A stretch of 64,000 nucleotides of DNA from Gigantopelta aegis (GCF_016097555.1 NC_054706.1:50670649-50734648), one strand, 5' to 3'; counted from the first letter of the stretch, positions 22,786-37,009 are shown. Numbers and translations are program-made. The notes: generated from the sequence alone by a model not told the origin.

Positions 22786-22822
22786 GCGCACGCACGCGCG
22801 CACACGCACACACACACACACA
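22786..22822. repeat. CA/CG microsatellite
   Basis: Alternating CA and CG dinucleotides. Confidence 0.85.
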
Positions 22823-22895
22823 TACCAAAGAAACAACAATAAACATACCATATACATGTAGTTTGCTCTAACCATGTTTCATGCAGTGATGCAGT

Positions 22896-23080
<185 letters not shown>

Positions 23081-23496
23081 TTAGGGGGGATTCCCAGTTG
23101 CACGGACCTCCCCCCCCCCACCCCACACACCCCACCCCCACCCCACCCCCGCCCGGGCTAAAAAAAACCACCCACCACGTAGATATAAATTGATGTCCAC
23201 GTAAAATTTATAAACATTTACATATTGTTTCGGGCCTCCCCCCCCCCCCCCTTTACCTAAAGCATAATCCGCCCCTGGAGACAGAGGCAGAGATACAGAG
23301 AGAGACAGAGACAGAGAGAGGGAGACAGAGAGGTTGGGCGCATGGGAGGAGAGGGTGTGGTACAAGGGGTCATTATTTCAGGGGTGAAAAATTGATTATA
23401 CGGCAAACTGTGTCTAGAGGTTTCAAAATCAAGAACATTACGTGAGGTTGTGGTAGTGTAAATCAAGGACATTACGTGACGTTGTGGTAGTGTAAC
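23081..23496. other. Poly-C-rich spacer with one TIR-like end
   Basis: C-runs at 23110-23155 and 23228-23241, then a segment ending GCATAATCCGCCCCTG at 23276. On the minus strand that end reads CAGGGGCGGATTATGC, like the ends of the poly-G/poly-C TIR elements at 10227 and 15161; no partner end is found. No gene. Confidence 0.5.
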
Positions 23497-24774
23497 TGTG
23501 ACGGAACATGCTCTTATCTTTTCGCCTGTGGCGATGTTAATTGTTTTAGAGGGCCGTGTGCAGCTTGGTTACGTAATACCTCCGCGCGACCGTGCCCCCT
23601 AATACACAACCAGACCAGATGTGGAGGCCATGTGGAGAGTGGTTACGTAATACCTCCGCGCGACCATGGTATCTCTAGCGAACTAGGCGACGACCAGTCT
23701 AGGCTTCTAAGAAAATACACCGACTCTGGGAGTTGTGGAAATTCACATGATAGGTGAGGTACCGCGTTGTGACCCCAGGCGTTATTCGCTGTCTCTGAGA
23801 TTTTTGAATAAATAGATAGGATTTTAGATATAACGGGAAGAAACATTGGAAGGCTTCCGGGGAACGTTTGTCCGTTTGGACTGGTAAATATATATTTCTG
23901 CTCTGTTGTATAACCTTGATGTGATTGATGTGACTTTAAATATTTAAATACTGTATTATACCAATATTATTTAGACAGTGTTTCCGGTAATCTGACGAAG
24001 TAAATTGTAGGCTTCACTGTCTAATATTTTTATACGAGTATTTGGTAATATAAAGCTTAGCCAGTCATCCTAGAGGACCTAGGTAAACTGTAGGTTATTG
24101 TCTTTATTGTGATAGGTACCAGTATTAATTCTGTATTACAAGGTTACTGAAGGAGTAGTTAAGGGTTAAATAAAAATTAACCAGTTAGGAATAGAGTTGT
24201 AATTCCTTTATTAATTAAGTTCCCCTGGCAGCGTTTCTCAATTATCACACGTGTGCGTGTTGTATCACGGTGAAGTGATTAGAATATTGTGTAAACTAGA
24301 CACCTAGTGATTAACTATTTAAGTGATTAGTTCTGGGTTGTTATTATTTGTTGTTGTTAATTAACTACTGCGGCAAGTACATTTGTCAGCGTAGTGTTAA
24401 TACAGATTCCAAAGTGTATTGTGTTTTGTTGTGTTTTCTAGTGAACTAAACGTGCTATATATATACATATTTATATAAGATCGTATCTCTGATTATACCT
24501 AGAGCCGAGCTAGTCGGGTATACATTGCCCGATACAGAGAGATCTAATAGATATAGAGTTAGGAGAGATATTTGGATAATCGTGTTTTATTCAGTTACGG
24601 GAATTATAGGATCCCCGTGACAGGAGTAAAAATTGGGGCGCTCGTCCCGGATCTGAAACGGGACATGCATATTTAAAAAGTATTGTTTGTAAATGGGGGC
24701 TTTATAAATTATTTTTACAAATTACTAGAAGTAGCAACTAGAAAAAAATAATAATAAGTGCGTCATACCTAAAC

Positions 24775-25949
<1,175 letters not shown>

Positions 25950-25963
25950 AGGAGGCGGGCATA

Positions 25964-26620
25964 GTGGCAGATGACTACGTGTTAATACACAAAGCTCAGG
26001 CAGTACAGGGTAATTCTATACAACAGGGTGATAAGAAGAAATTTCAGCCAGGTTTTTCCCGGGAAAGTAAATATCGGGGAGAGTCATCTAGTTGGTCAGC
26101 TAGTCAGGCAAGGAATGCACCTGGTGGGCAAAGTAAGGATAAACCTGCATTATCAGCCAATGCACGAACTTTTCGTCCACATTGCAGTTACTGTAAAAAG
26201 GATAATCATCTTATTGGGGACTGTTTTAAAAGGAAACGCGATAATGTGCAAGTGGTCGGGTTAGTGAGGTCAGCTCCGTTAGCGAGAGAGTTAATGGTTA
26301 GTCCCATGGCAGAGAAAGTAAACCCGTATGTGTCCACTGGTATGGTTTGTGATGTAAAACAAGAATTGAGTCCTAAGGCAATATCAATCTATCGAGATAC
26401 AGGGTGTAGCCAGTCGCTTATAACGTCAGAGTGTTTAGCTGGTATTGAAAATTCAGATACAGGACGTAGTTTGGCCTTAACCTCGGTTACTGGGGAAAAT
26501 ATGGTTGTCCGGTTACATAACGTTTTCTTGTGTTCGAAGTTTGTGACGGGACCAGTCATTATGGGTCTGGTGAAGGACTTGCCTGTTTCAAAACATAGGA
26601 GTTTTGTTGGGTAACGATTT
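25964..26620 (+). pseudogene. Zinc-knuckle and protease-like region of the Gypsy fossil
   Basis: It reads HCSYCKKDNHLIGDC (CCHC nucleic-acid-binding knuckle of Gag), then AISIYRDTGCSQSLI, comparable to the retropepsin active-site region although the usual Asp-Thr/Ser-Gly is altered, and KFVTGPVIMGLVKDLP in the place of the flap and dimer segment. It belongs to the 23497 element. A further open stretch to 27020 is typical of the linker before reverse transcriptase, but no reverse transcriptase follows. Confidence 0.7.
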
Positions 26621-27020
26621 GACTAGTCAGTGTTGTCAGCCGCAAGGTGACAAATTGTTAATTGAAGACAGCCCTTTACCAATAGAAGAGTGTGAGGTTG
26701 ATGAGATTAGATATCCTGCGTGTGTAATGACTAGGGCTATGGCCAGAAGGGTAGCACGAGACCCAGAGGAAAATTGTGATTTGTCTGATACATTTGTGAG
26801 CCATGATATTGGAGTGGATGAGGTTAATAGTAAAATGGTAGACAAGTCAACTGAGGAACTAAATGTGGTGGAACCTGTTGATCTCCCGCAGAGGGGAAAT
26901 GAACCAGTCGTGTTTGATAGAGGGGACTTACCTTGTAATAGACAAGTGTTAATCCTAGAGCAGGGGGCTGATCCAAGTTTGTTGGCAGCTCGCACTACAT
27001 TGTTAACTCTCTGCAGTTCA

Positions 27021-27245
27021 GTTCAACTTTATTTTTGTGCATATATTCAATTACGGTTTAAGCACACTTTCCTGGGCACACACCTCAGTTGTTAGTGGTT
27101 AGTGAGAGAGAAGAAGGTGTAGTGTTCTTACACCTACCCATCGAGTCGTTAAAACTCGCTCTGGGTGGGAGCCGGTACCCGGTTGCGAATCCAGTACCTA
27201 CCAGCCTTATGTCCGATGGCTTAACCACGACACCAACCGAGGTCG
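27021..27245 (-). mobile_element. tRNA-derived SINE family B
   Basis: On the minus strand the head reads GTCGTGGTTAAGCCATCGG (A box) and ACTGGATTCGCAACC (B-box region), followed by the body with ACACCTACCCATCGAGTC and GTGCATATATTCAATTACGG (plus strand). It marks the right limit of the Gypsy fossil. Confidence 0.85.
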
Positions 27246-27262
27246 GTACATTAGTTCACCAT

Positions 27263-28049
27263 GATAGTATTGATAGGGACGTTGATGAAGAACCGGTTCT
27301 ACATGTCTTCGTCGGGACGTGAGACCCATTTAGAAATAAGAGCTGAAATGATCTTTTAAAAGCTGAAACCTAAACTGTACCAAAAATAAAGGTAATTTTC
27401 AGCAAATAAAAGTCATCTGGATTAAATTCAATCTACTTTTTGAAGATTATTTTACACACACATACATACACAAGCTGAACTTAGATAAAAACAAAACAAA
27501 ACTGAAAAACCCCCACCCCCAACTGTTATATAGAATTAGGAACTGTAAGTAAAGATGTATAGAGTATATTTAAATAAACCACAAATGACATTTCTGGCAC
27601 TTTGTTTATAAATACTGATTTTTTTTACTAAATATTTGGTTTTGTTCGCTGTTAAACGTTTTAATATTAATCAATTTGTAACTGTATCTACTATAGATCT
27701 TTTCTTTAGTTTCATTTGCAGTTCAGGACATTGGGAGCATGCCCCCGAACCCACCTAGAAACTCAGTTTACTATCATGGTGAATGTGATCTCAGTCAATC
27801 ACACCGTCACTCACAATATTCATTTGGTTTAGTCTGTACCTGATAATGCATTTTTCGAGAGCTACATTGTATGCAATCTAATTAAAATTAGCTCCACTAG
27901 TACATGTGGATCTAACAGCAGCCAGTTGGAGCTCATGTCCACCAATCAAAACCTTACTTGCAGAATCATGCCAGAGATTTAAAATTAATTTGAAAACATT
28001 TCGAATTATCCTGAGGGTATACGACATGTTTCGTGTGAATTACGAATGC
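27263..28049. other. AT-rich spacer, no gene
   Basis: A short open stretch to 27322 may be a remnant of the Gypsy element beyond the SINE. The rest is AT-rich with no supportable feature. Confidence 0.6.
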
Positions 28050-28545
28050 CTTATTTAGACCAGTAGAACTAATTTTAATCAGATTGCTAACAACACTGCA
28101 TAGTCTCCAATGTCCAAGTAACATTTCGTCTGTAAATAATAATTTAAATATTGACCAATCACACTTCGCCTTTTATAATGTTATCTGGGAGCATACAAAT
28201 TCTAAAAATATTTTATAAAATAAATAATTTGTAATGTAAAACTGAAGACTGATTTAGATTTTAGTTTTTTTTATAAATAAATAATTTGTAATGTAAAATT
28301 GAAGACTGATAACCCATCCCGTACGTATTGGTATCGTTCGCTGTACTGCGGCTACTAAAATAGACTCGCCCGATATTTTTAGAATTTGTATGCTCCCAGA
28401 TAGCGTTATAAAAGGCGAAGTGTGATTGGTCAATATTTAAATTATTATTTACAGACGAAATGTTACTTGGACATTGGAGACTACGCAGTGTTGTTAGCAA
28501 TCTGATTAAAATTAGTTCTACTGGTCTAAATAAGGCATTGTTGTT
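28050..28545. repeat. Large inverted repeat made of LTR-like sequence
   Basis: The left arm 28050-28207 and right arm 28368-28535 are near-perfect reverse complements (for example TGACCAATCACACTTCGCC versus GGCGAAGTGTGATTGGTCA). The spacer has two direct copies of AATAATTTGTAATGTAAAA. The right arm runs into the presumed LTR end and primer-binding site of the LTR fossil at 28563, so the left arm is probably an inverted partial LTR. Confidence 0.8.
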
Positions 28546-28562
28546 GCTCCAGTTCGTGACAT

Positions 28563-29438
28563 TTTGGTGGCAGCGGTGGGATATATTTAACTGTCGCACA
28601 CTGGAATAACAAGTAGTTAGAAGATAGCATTCTCAGCCGTATAAGGTGATACTACTTCTACTGGTGTAGTGTTGGAGTACCCTTGTGACAATAGGCTCTC
28701 GGTTAAGATCGGAACTATTGTTTCTTCACTTCTGGTTTCTTTGGTTGGGAAATCTGTAGGGTGGCAGAATGTTATTTGTCTAATGGGTATCTTTAGTTGG
28801 GATGTTTTGTAGTGATAAAGTTGTAGATAGTGTACATATACTAGTGTTATTTTACTTATTATTGATAGCACCTTTCAGTTTACCATGGATTTGGAGAGGA
28901 CCATCGAACTTGGGAAGAGTTTGGGATTTGTTGGATCAGATTTGCAGGTATTTGTGAAAGAGCAACTTGAACGAGCTGACATATTGAGAAAGGAAGCTGA
29001 AGAACGTGAAGAGAGGGTAAGTATTCGAGAAGCTAAGAAAGCAGAACAGGAAGCTAAAAGATTACAAGAGGAAACCAAAATAGAATTAGCTAAGATAAAG
29101 GTTAATGAAGAGCTTGAGTTGAAAAGGTTAGAAATAGAGTATGCCAAAGTTCAGCAGTCGGAAGCCGAATATAGTGCAGATAGGAATTTCAAGGTGGAAT
29201 TGATCAATAGAGAGTTGGAGTTGGAAAGAGCTAGACGAGATAATTTATCTTTGGGAACGTCAAGTCAGGTAAGATCTTTTCCTGCAAGTATTCCTAAGAT
29301 GCCCAAGATACCTCCTTTTGAAGATCATAAGGATAACATTGATGCATACTTAGAAAGCTTTGAGAGAGTAGCTAGAGTTCAGAAATGGGATCCTTCACAA
29401 TGGGCTACGTAGCTTAGTACACTACTTAAAGGAAAAGA
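28563..29438 (+). mobile_element. LTR retrotransposon fossil with gag start, cut by a LINE
   Basis: After a TTCGTGACA end comes TTTTGGTGGCAGCGGTGGG, placed like a primer-binding site, then a frame from 28885 reading MDLERTIELGKSLGFVGSDL, a coiled-coil-like Glu/Lys-rich stretch (about residues 30-120) and PKMPKIPPFEDHKDNIDAYL with FERVARVQKWDPSQWAT, the start of a Gypsy-type capsid. The I-clade LINE interrupts it at about 29438 and I do not see its continuation. Broken; the rest of gag, pol and the 3' LTR are absent here. Confidence 0.75.
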
Positions 29439-30264
29439 ATGCCATCCTTTAATTCCGAATACCCGGAGCTTGCACCTAAGGCTTTTGGACACACCCACCC
29501 TTATTACCAACACCCACCCTTATTACCAGCTCGTAGGTACCAAGTCAGTTTTACATACGGAAGTACAACCCGCCAGGGGCGGTTCTGGGGTGGCCCAACA
29601 ACAAGCCTCTGACGCCCCTAACGAAAATAGTTTTCAAACAGTTCAACCCAAAATAGCTAAAGTTACCATTAATAAAGATAAACCTGTTCAGGACTTTTCC
29701 GGGCGCCGCTTAGTGAAAACCCTGACTTAGACATTCAAAACTTAACAGTGTGGCGGAACAGCTACTGGGATATCTTACTTAGAAACCCTGGTAGCTGTGT
29801 CGACACTCTTTTGTTTAAACATCAACCTTACCCCCTGCTCGGGTTTAGGCCTAAAGCGATTAAATGCGCTCAATGCCAGAGGTGGGGACATAATATTAAG
29901 AAATGTCGTTCTCAGGGAGATCCTACCTGCTTCCGGTGTGGCAGTAAACATCCCAAAAGGGTCCCCCAATAACCCGTGTACCAACCCACTGAAATGCGCC
30001 AATTGTAAATAGGAGCACTGCACCCATAGCCAAGAGTTCTCCTACTACAAAGAAGCTATGCATATCCTCTATACCAGAGAGATGGGTGATACAGGGGCCC
30101 CTAGGGCTGCAGCGCCTGTAAGTAAGCCACGCAGGGCCACACAGGGAGCAGGTCCTCCCCCCCCCCCCTCAAATGCAAATAATAACACTTCTGGCCTTCA
30201 TAATAAATCATACCAACAACACACACCCCCCCCCCCCCCCCCAACCACAAAGGTCGCCCAATGA
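29439..30264 (+). pseudogene. LINE ORF1 (zinc-knuckle RNA-binding protein)
   Basis: It begins MPSFNSEYPELAPKAFGHTH at 29439, changes frame near 29630 and again near 29730, and carries CAQCQRWGHNIKKC followed by CFRCGSKH and CANCK, the CCHC knuckles that bind the LINE RNA. The C-terminus is proline-rich, with C-runs at 30154-30168 and 30228-30242. Not functional because of these frame breaks and a stop after CANCK. Confidence 0.8.
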
Positions 30265-30905
30265 CCCCAACCGACCGGTCACAGCCTTTCAGTTAATGAG
30301 GGTTCTGACCGGTTTATATTTAGATGGGGGGCTACGGCACCGATGATCACTCAGGAAGTAGTTAAAGATGCCACCCTTATGGCATGTAAATCCATGCAAC
30401 AATATCTAGGGATACTGGTGCGTGGCCCCACGGCTCTAGAGGGCAACCTTAAATGGTTCCGCTTCACTACAGATAAGTCAGCATCTGTCACCTAACCATC
30501 ATAGTGTGGACTAACTTATATACATTAATTTATTATCCAAAAGCTAGTATTGCTCCACACCCATAATGGGAAACAGAGTAGATTTAAATAGGGTACCTTT
30601 AGGATCATCTAATATAAGTAATAATAATAAAGATAAAAGTAAGCAGTTAAAATTTATTAAAGGCTTAGCTTTACTGCAGTGGAACGCTAGGGGCCTGAGA
30701 TCCCCAGGTAGTGGGGACGAGCTTAAGAAGCACCTCGGGGATTCTAAGATCACTATAGACATCGTTTGTATTCAAGAGACCTGGTTATCTAATGTTAACA
30801 GCAAGAAAAATAAACATAAATATTATACCGATTACAATCTGCCAGGATACTATGGGTTCTACCACAATACTGAATGTACCAGTAGGGGAGGGGTAGTTAT
30901 ATATA

Positions 30906-32457
30906 CTACTCAAAAGAATTTAAGGGTCAGACGATATTTTCGACATTATTTTCTGAATGTCAATTATATTAGCTAGACCATAATGTCACGCATGGTATTG
31001 TTCCATTTTGACGAAAGTGGGTCTAAGCAACCCATAAATGAATTAAAATCCACTGTCATTGACACTGTCGACTAGTTCTAATGGCGAAAGCATGCTTACA
31101 TTTGCACGTAACTTGCTTTTTCACAAAGCGCTTCATTTGCACGCTTTGCACGTGTATTCCATGTTCCCAATGCTGAATTTCCGTATAATTGGAGCTTGCG
31201 TTCGTGTACGGTGCACACTCCAAATTCGACAATGGTACGACTTCAACTGACTATCGAAGATCGAGGAAGGGCTATTGCTTGGCTTCAGGATGGCAATACG
31301 CAAAGAAATGTTGCTCTGAGACTTGGTGTCAAGAGTGTCGTTGGCCGACTGTGGCAAGGTACCAAGCAACGAATTCTGTTCGAAATCGTCCACGTTCGGG
31401 AAGACCCCGAAGCACTACAAATAGAGAGGACCGCTACATCACCAATATGGCTCTACGTCAACGCACAACCACTGCACGCCGATTACGTGACAATCTGCGG
31501 ACTGCGACTGGAACTCGAGTGTCTGATCAAACCATACGCAATCGTCTGAGAGCCAATAATCTACGCTGCCGTCGCCAGGCTGTTGGACCACCACTCCTAC
31601 CACGTCACAGAACGGCCAGACGTCACTGGTGCACGCTTCATCTGCGGTGGCAACGTGTTCAGTGGGGTCGAGTGATGTTCACTGATGAGTCCAGGTTTAG
31701 TCTCCAGTTCAACGACTGTCGGGTTCGTGTCTACAGACGTCCTGGGGAGCGCTTCGCTGACGTTAACGTTAGACAACGTCACTGGTTCGGTGGTGGCAGC
31801 GTCATGGTGTGGGGCGGCATCTCTATCCACCACAGGACCCCCCTCTATGTGGTGGATGGCAATCTGAATGGAATCCGCTATCTGAATGAGATTATCCGGC
31901 CGTTGGTTCTCCCAGGCCTTCAGCAGATTAGCGGCGGGGCAGTTCTGCAGGATGACAATGCCAGACCCCACCGCGCCAGGGTGGTAACGGACTTTCTCAG
32001 ACAACAAGGTATCGCCAGGATGGATTGGCCAGCATATTCGCCTGACTTGGCCCCAATAGAGCACGCCTGGGACGAATTAGGCAGGAGAGTTCGGGATAAC
32101 CATGCCCCTCCGGCCAACCTTCATGATCTGGGTCAACTTCTTATGGCAGAGTGGCAGGCCATTCCCCAAGAGTTCTTCAGACGTCTGATCAACAGCATGA
32201 GGCAACGATGTGGAGTGTATTCGCGCCAGGGGTGGATTCACACACTAAACGAATGTTCTAATGTGTAAAATCCATGTTTGACAACCTTCAACTTTGACAG
32301 CATGTCATGTGACTTTCTTGTATACAGTGACGTTTATTTGTGGGTTTTTGTAAATATGGAACAATAAATAAAAAATTTGGTGTAGTTTACATCATCAATC
32401 TAATACTCTGAAAGTTATTTGGTTATAAATTTTTGACCCTTAAATTCTTTTGAGTAG
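30906..32457 (+). mobile_element. Tc1-like DNA transposon, copy D, inserted in the LINE
   Basis: A 1,552-bp element with inverted termini CTACTCAAAAGAATTTAAGG and CCTTAAATTCTTTTGAGTAG, flanked by TA. It lies in the LINE endonuclease frame between GGVVIY and IRNDHL. A different family from copies A and B (different termini and transposase). Confidence 0.95.
31232..32268 (+). pseudogene. Tc1-like DD34E transposase, one frameshift
   Basis: The ATG at 31232 (MVRLQLTIEDRGRAIAWLQD) opens the helix-turn-helix region. A single-base frameshift near 31357 (after VVGRLW) moves the frame into RYQATNSVRNRPRSGRPRST, and the rest is open to TAA at 32268. The catalytic triad is complete: FTDESRF, DDNARPH and DLAPIEH, 34 residues between the second Asp and Glu. 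It keeps the Trp in LLMAEWQAIPQEF that is a stop in copies A and B. Near-intact length of about 345 residues. Confidence 0.9.
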
Positions 32458-35400
32458 TATACATCAGAAACGACCATCTTACTCACCCATATCTCTTAAT
32501 ACAACAAAACCTAATCTTGAGGCCATGGGGGTAACAATTCATGGCCGTGAAGAATCTATAGATATATTTAATGTTTACGTACATCCGGGACACTTTACTA
32601 AGGTAACATTACAAGATTATCTTAGTAATATTAATAAAATTAGTAAAAATAAGTGAATCACTGTGGGGATTTTAATTGTAAAAATAAATTATGGGGTTCT
32701 GAACAAAATTGTTTACAGGGAGCCATTTTGAAGGATTTTATGGTGGAACTTAATTTAATGTTTAAACGATGGCTTCCCTACCTTTTCATCCGATGCTTAT
32801 AATACATGGTCTTGTCTTGATATATCCATGGCCTCATTAGAGATGGCCCCTAAATGTGAGTGGGAGGTAGTTAATGAATTCAATAGCGATCACCTCCCCA
32901 GTTTAATTACTTTTAACATTGATAGTTCTTGGCGGGAGCCCATAGCCTCTAAAACTAGATGGAATTTCAGGAAGGCAGATTGGCAGAGTTTCAAAAACGA
33001 TGTCTATTAATACAGGCTGACAACATTCGTGATGCTAACATTGATAAATTAAATAGTAATTTAATTAATGCAATTATTAAAATAGCCCATGACACTGTCA
33101 CCATGTCCAACTGTAAAACTCCATGGTGGACACCGGACTAAATACCGTAATAAGATGCGTAAATTATATCAAAAAGATAAGCGTAAATTATATCAAAAAG
33201 ATAATAGTAAAGTTAATTTGGAAAATTTTAAATTAAGGCAAAATAAGTTAGTACAGCCGTTTTAGAAGCTAAAAAAATTTCATGGCAAAAGTTTTGTACA
33301 TCTATGAATATTAAACATAATGGTAAGACATCTGGTCCAAGATTAAAAGAATCCAGGGGAAACCGGTAGCTAAATCAGCTCTTTTAATTAAAAATAAAAA
33401 TTATGTTACTAATCAACAAAAAGCCAATATATTTGGTCAGACATTTCAAAATAACTCTAGCACAAATAATTTTTCAAATAAGTACTATATGGAAAGTAAT
33501 AGCAAAATTTCCCTGGACTCTAAATTCTCCCAAGCCGACTATAACCAACCATTTTCGTTCCAAGAGTTGACTGAGGCTTTTAAAAATCGTAAGGGCACTG
33601 CACCAGGCCCGGACAATTTCAATTATATCTTTTTACAAAATATGCCACAAACTACCCTCAGCCTATTCCTGGAACTCTATAATTTAATTTGGAAGCAAGG
33701 TTATCTGCCCTTGGACTGGAGGCATGCAGAAGTGTTTAGCCTCCCAAAAAAGGGTAAGGACCTTGCTAACCCTACTAATTATCGACCAATATCCCTCACG
33801 TCCAGTGTCTGCAAGACCATGGAAGCTATGGTCAATACCAGGTTGACAGGACATTTGGAAAGTAATGCCCTGCTAACTATATACCAGAGTGGCTTCAGAA
33901 AAACCCCACTATACGGCCGACCACCTATTTAGGCTTCAAGTTGAAATATCAGAGGCATTTTGTTTTAAAGAAAAGGTGGTAGGAGTCTTTGTAGACCTGG
34001 AGAAGGCATACGATATGGTCTGGAGACACGGACTTTTAATTAAAGTGTATAACATGGGTATTAGGGGCCCCATGTTTACATTTATAGAACGTTTCATCAC
34101 TAATAGAACTTTTACTGTTAATGTGGCCCAAGCCTTTTCACCAGTCCTGGAGCTGGAAAATGGAATCCCACATGGATCTGTTATTGCCCCAACACTTTTT
34201 AGTATTTTTATTAATGATTTAGCAGAAACTCTTACGTCATCATTCTGATGACACTAAACTTAGTTTGGGACTATTTGCAGAGGATGCTGCCTTTTGGAGA
34301 ACTGGAAAATGTATTTAAAAACTTAAACATGATGTTCAAATTGATATCAACAACCTTCAAAAATGGGCTGATACCTGCGGGGAGTCACAGTCTCCAGATC
34401 CAAGACTGTTTCTATTATATTTGCTAATAAGTTTAATCGCTATAAAACTAACTTAGAATTAGCTTTTAAAGATAACCTATCCCCCAGGTTAAGTCGGTAA
34501 GATTTTTGGGAGTAATCTTTGATCAGTGCCTCACTTTTATGATACATATTAACGAAGTTGTCAATACCTGTAAACACCATATCAATATGCTTAGATTGCT
34601 TACCGCCACCTCTTGGAGGGGGGGGGGGCGGATAGGCGGACTATGCTCACCATTTTCGAGGCCCTTATTGTCTCCCGACTACAATATGGGGCTCAGGCTT
34701 TTAGCGGTGCCTCGCCCACCCAGTTAGGTAAACTCAGGCCACATAACAGAGCCCTCAGAATAATTGTGGGAGCCTGCTCAGGTACTCCCAATGATAGTGT
34801 TAGGGTGGAATTAAATATGCTCCTTTGAGTGTGAGGAGAACCAAACTTTGCCTAAAATATTGGTTTACGATCAGAAGTGTTGTACCCACCCACCCAGTGT
34901 CATTAATGACACCTTTTATACCAGAACCTAATGTATTAAATCGATCTGTACTTGATTTCACTTACAGAATGGCAAATAACCTAGAACTGCTGGATCTGCA
35001 GCTCAGCACTAACGCTAATACTATGGGGCCATCCAGTAAAATAAAACTCCATTATATCTTTAAGGCAAGAAACGCATAAAACTGAATTTCCCCCCTTTAA
35101 AAATATAATTTTTAAAGCCGCACTATATTATCTTTTTATGGATTATATATGTATTTACACGGATCAAAAGACCCTCTGTCGGGCAGGACTGGGATGGCAT
35201 TTTATGTCGCCAAGGACCTGAACAACAAACCATTTTCTTGCCGGGCTAGATTGACCGACCGGGTCTCGGTATTTCCCTCCGAACTGGTGGCCATTCTCTC
35301 GGCACTCAAGTGGATTCTTTCAACTATTAACAAACATAAGTTACCACTAAAAAATTTAATATTGTCTGATTCTCTAATATTGTCTGATTCTCTGAGTTCA

Positions 35401-36898
35401 TTATAAGCCATTGATACCTGCAAATTCAGCAGTTCTTACTTAATTGGGCAAATTCTTAATTTAGTTAAATTTATTATGAATAAAGGCCATACTATAAAAA
35501 TGGAATGGATCCCAACCCACGCGTGGGTATTTCTGGCAATGAGATAGCAGACCAAAATGCTAAAAAAAAGCTTTAACACATGATAAAATTAATATTAATA
35601 TCAAACTAAATTGTAATGAAATTATGTCCACAGCACATACACGAATTAATTACATTTTGGCAAGAAGAGTGGGACCGAGTGGGACCGAAAAACAAGACTC
35701 TGGCACTATCTAATTAAGCCTAAAGTTAATAGTGACAGTCCCACCTATTTAGACCCTCTGACCACTAAAATTATAACTATACTCCGTTTGGGAGTCTCCA
35801 TGGGCCTAAACGAGAGCAGGGCTAGAATTAATAAACTTAGTAAACCTAATTGTATCGTGTGCAGTAGGCTAGATAATGCCCGTCACTTTCTCTTCTACTG
35901 CACACGATTTAATGGCGAACGTTCCTTTCTTAAAGATACGTTCTTTAAATATAATATTCCCTTTAACCCAATTAAAATGTTTAATCCACCAAAACAATAT
36001 AAACACATATTAATAAAGCCATAATCAACTATGTGCGGGCCACAGGGCTTAGGATATAAGAGGTATACTTTATCTAACTACATTAAATTTTGCGTGGCGG
36101 GCGGCTTATTAACGTAATTATTTATTGTAAGTTAACATTGGCTATATCGGTGAGGGATATGGTGATGCTCTCCCTTTGTTTATCTTAATTGCATAGTCTA
36201 TAGCAAGTATATACTGTTTGGAGTGCGAGTGCGAATAATTTTTACATGCTCATATACCACTAGAGTTTCGAGCATGTCCGTCCAGGGGCCTGTCTCTGGA
36301 TAGCCAGGGCCTTGTCCCAGGACAGAAAAAAATTAAGCGGACAATTTTGAAATTTAAATCCAAAAATTAAATAGTGGGCCTTTAAAAAAAATTATGCACA
36401 TCTCTAATATAATTAATAATGAAAATTCTACTCATTAAATTTGGTCGCTAAATTAGATCGGGTGGTCAAATTTGTTTTAGATAAGATGGGGGGATGGGGG
36501 GGGGGGTAGAGTTGAAAATGGGCAGAATTTTGAAAATAGCAATTAGTAAAAAAGTTGATAGAATTTAAAAAAAAAAAAAAAAAGTTACAAGCCAAAAATA
36601 AAAAGAATTGACTGCTCGGTCGAATATTTATATAATTTGGAGCATTTTAGGACAGTCCAAAAATAAATAAGAGGATCGGACTATTTAATAATATTAAAAA
36701 AAGAATAATTTCGACATAAGTTTAGTCCGATCTACTGTTTGGAGCACTATTTTGATAGAGGCATCCAAACAGGAGTTGAAATCGTCTTTCTAATATTGTT
36801 TACTTTTCGGTCCGCGAGATCTCTTCGCCTTTCGTCCAAAACCTCGAGCTATGCCTTCGATGAGGAAAGACGTGTCGCTCTGCTCTCTCAGTTGACCT

Positions 36899-36919
36899 CC
36901 CCCCCCCCCCCCCCCCCCC
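36899..36919. repeat. Poly-C tract
   Basis: Uninterrupted C run in the middle part of fold-back copy 1. Confidence 0.95.
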
Positions 36920-37009
36920 ACTCACCCACCTGGGGGGACTTATTGCAAGCTACGGCTCTTTGTTGTTGGAGTACCGCGTCGCTTACATTGGCTCACGGGC
37001 AACAGTGAC

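Larger units (their letters stand above)
30566..36024 (+). pseudogene. LINE ORF2: endonuclease, reverse transcriptase, RNase H
   Basis: Endonuclease motifs: LLQWNARGL, IQETWL and, after the Tc1 insertion, DFNCKNKLWGS (near 32670) and NSDHLP (near 32885). Reverse transcriptase (33489-34300): GTAPGPDNF, NYRPISLTSS, FVDLEKAYDMVW, GIPHGSVIAPTLFSIFIND. The catalytic FADD box appears as FAEDAAFW near 34268, with the first Asp replaced by Glu. RNase H (35140-35580): LHGSK where TDGSK is expected, SELVAILSALKWI, LILSDS and IPTHA. It is broken by frame changes and stops between these blocks, such as those near 33000, 33920 and 34245. Confidence 0.85.
29439..36215 (+). mobile_element. I-clade (Nimb-like) LINE with RNase H, interrupted by Tc1
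   Basis: About 5.2 kb of LINE plus a 1,552-bp Tc1 insertion. In order: ORF1 with zinc knuckles, an apurinic-type endonuclease, reverse transcriptase, an RNase H and a C-terminal cysteine-rich segment (NCIVCSRLDNARHFLFYC) ending at 36024, then a 3'UTR. The RNase H places it among I/Nimb/Jockey-like LINEs. The 5' end coincides with the start of ORF1, so the 5'UTR is missing. Several stops and frame changes make it dead. Confidence 0.85.
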
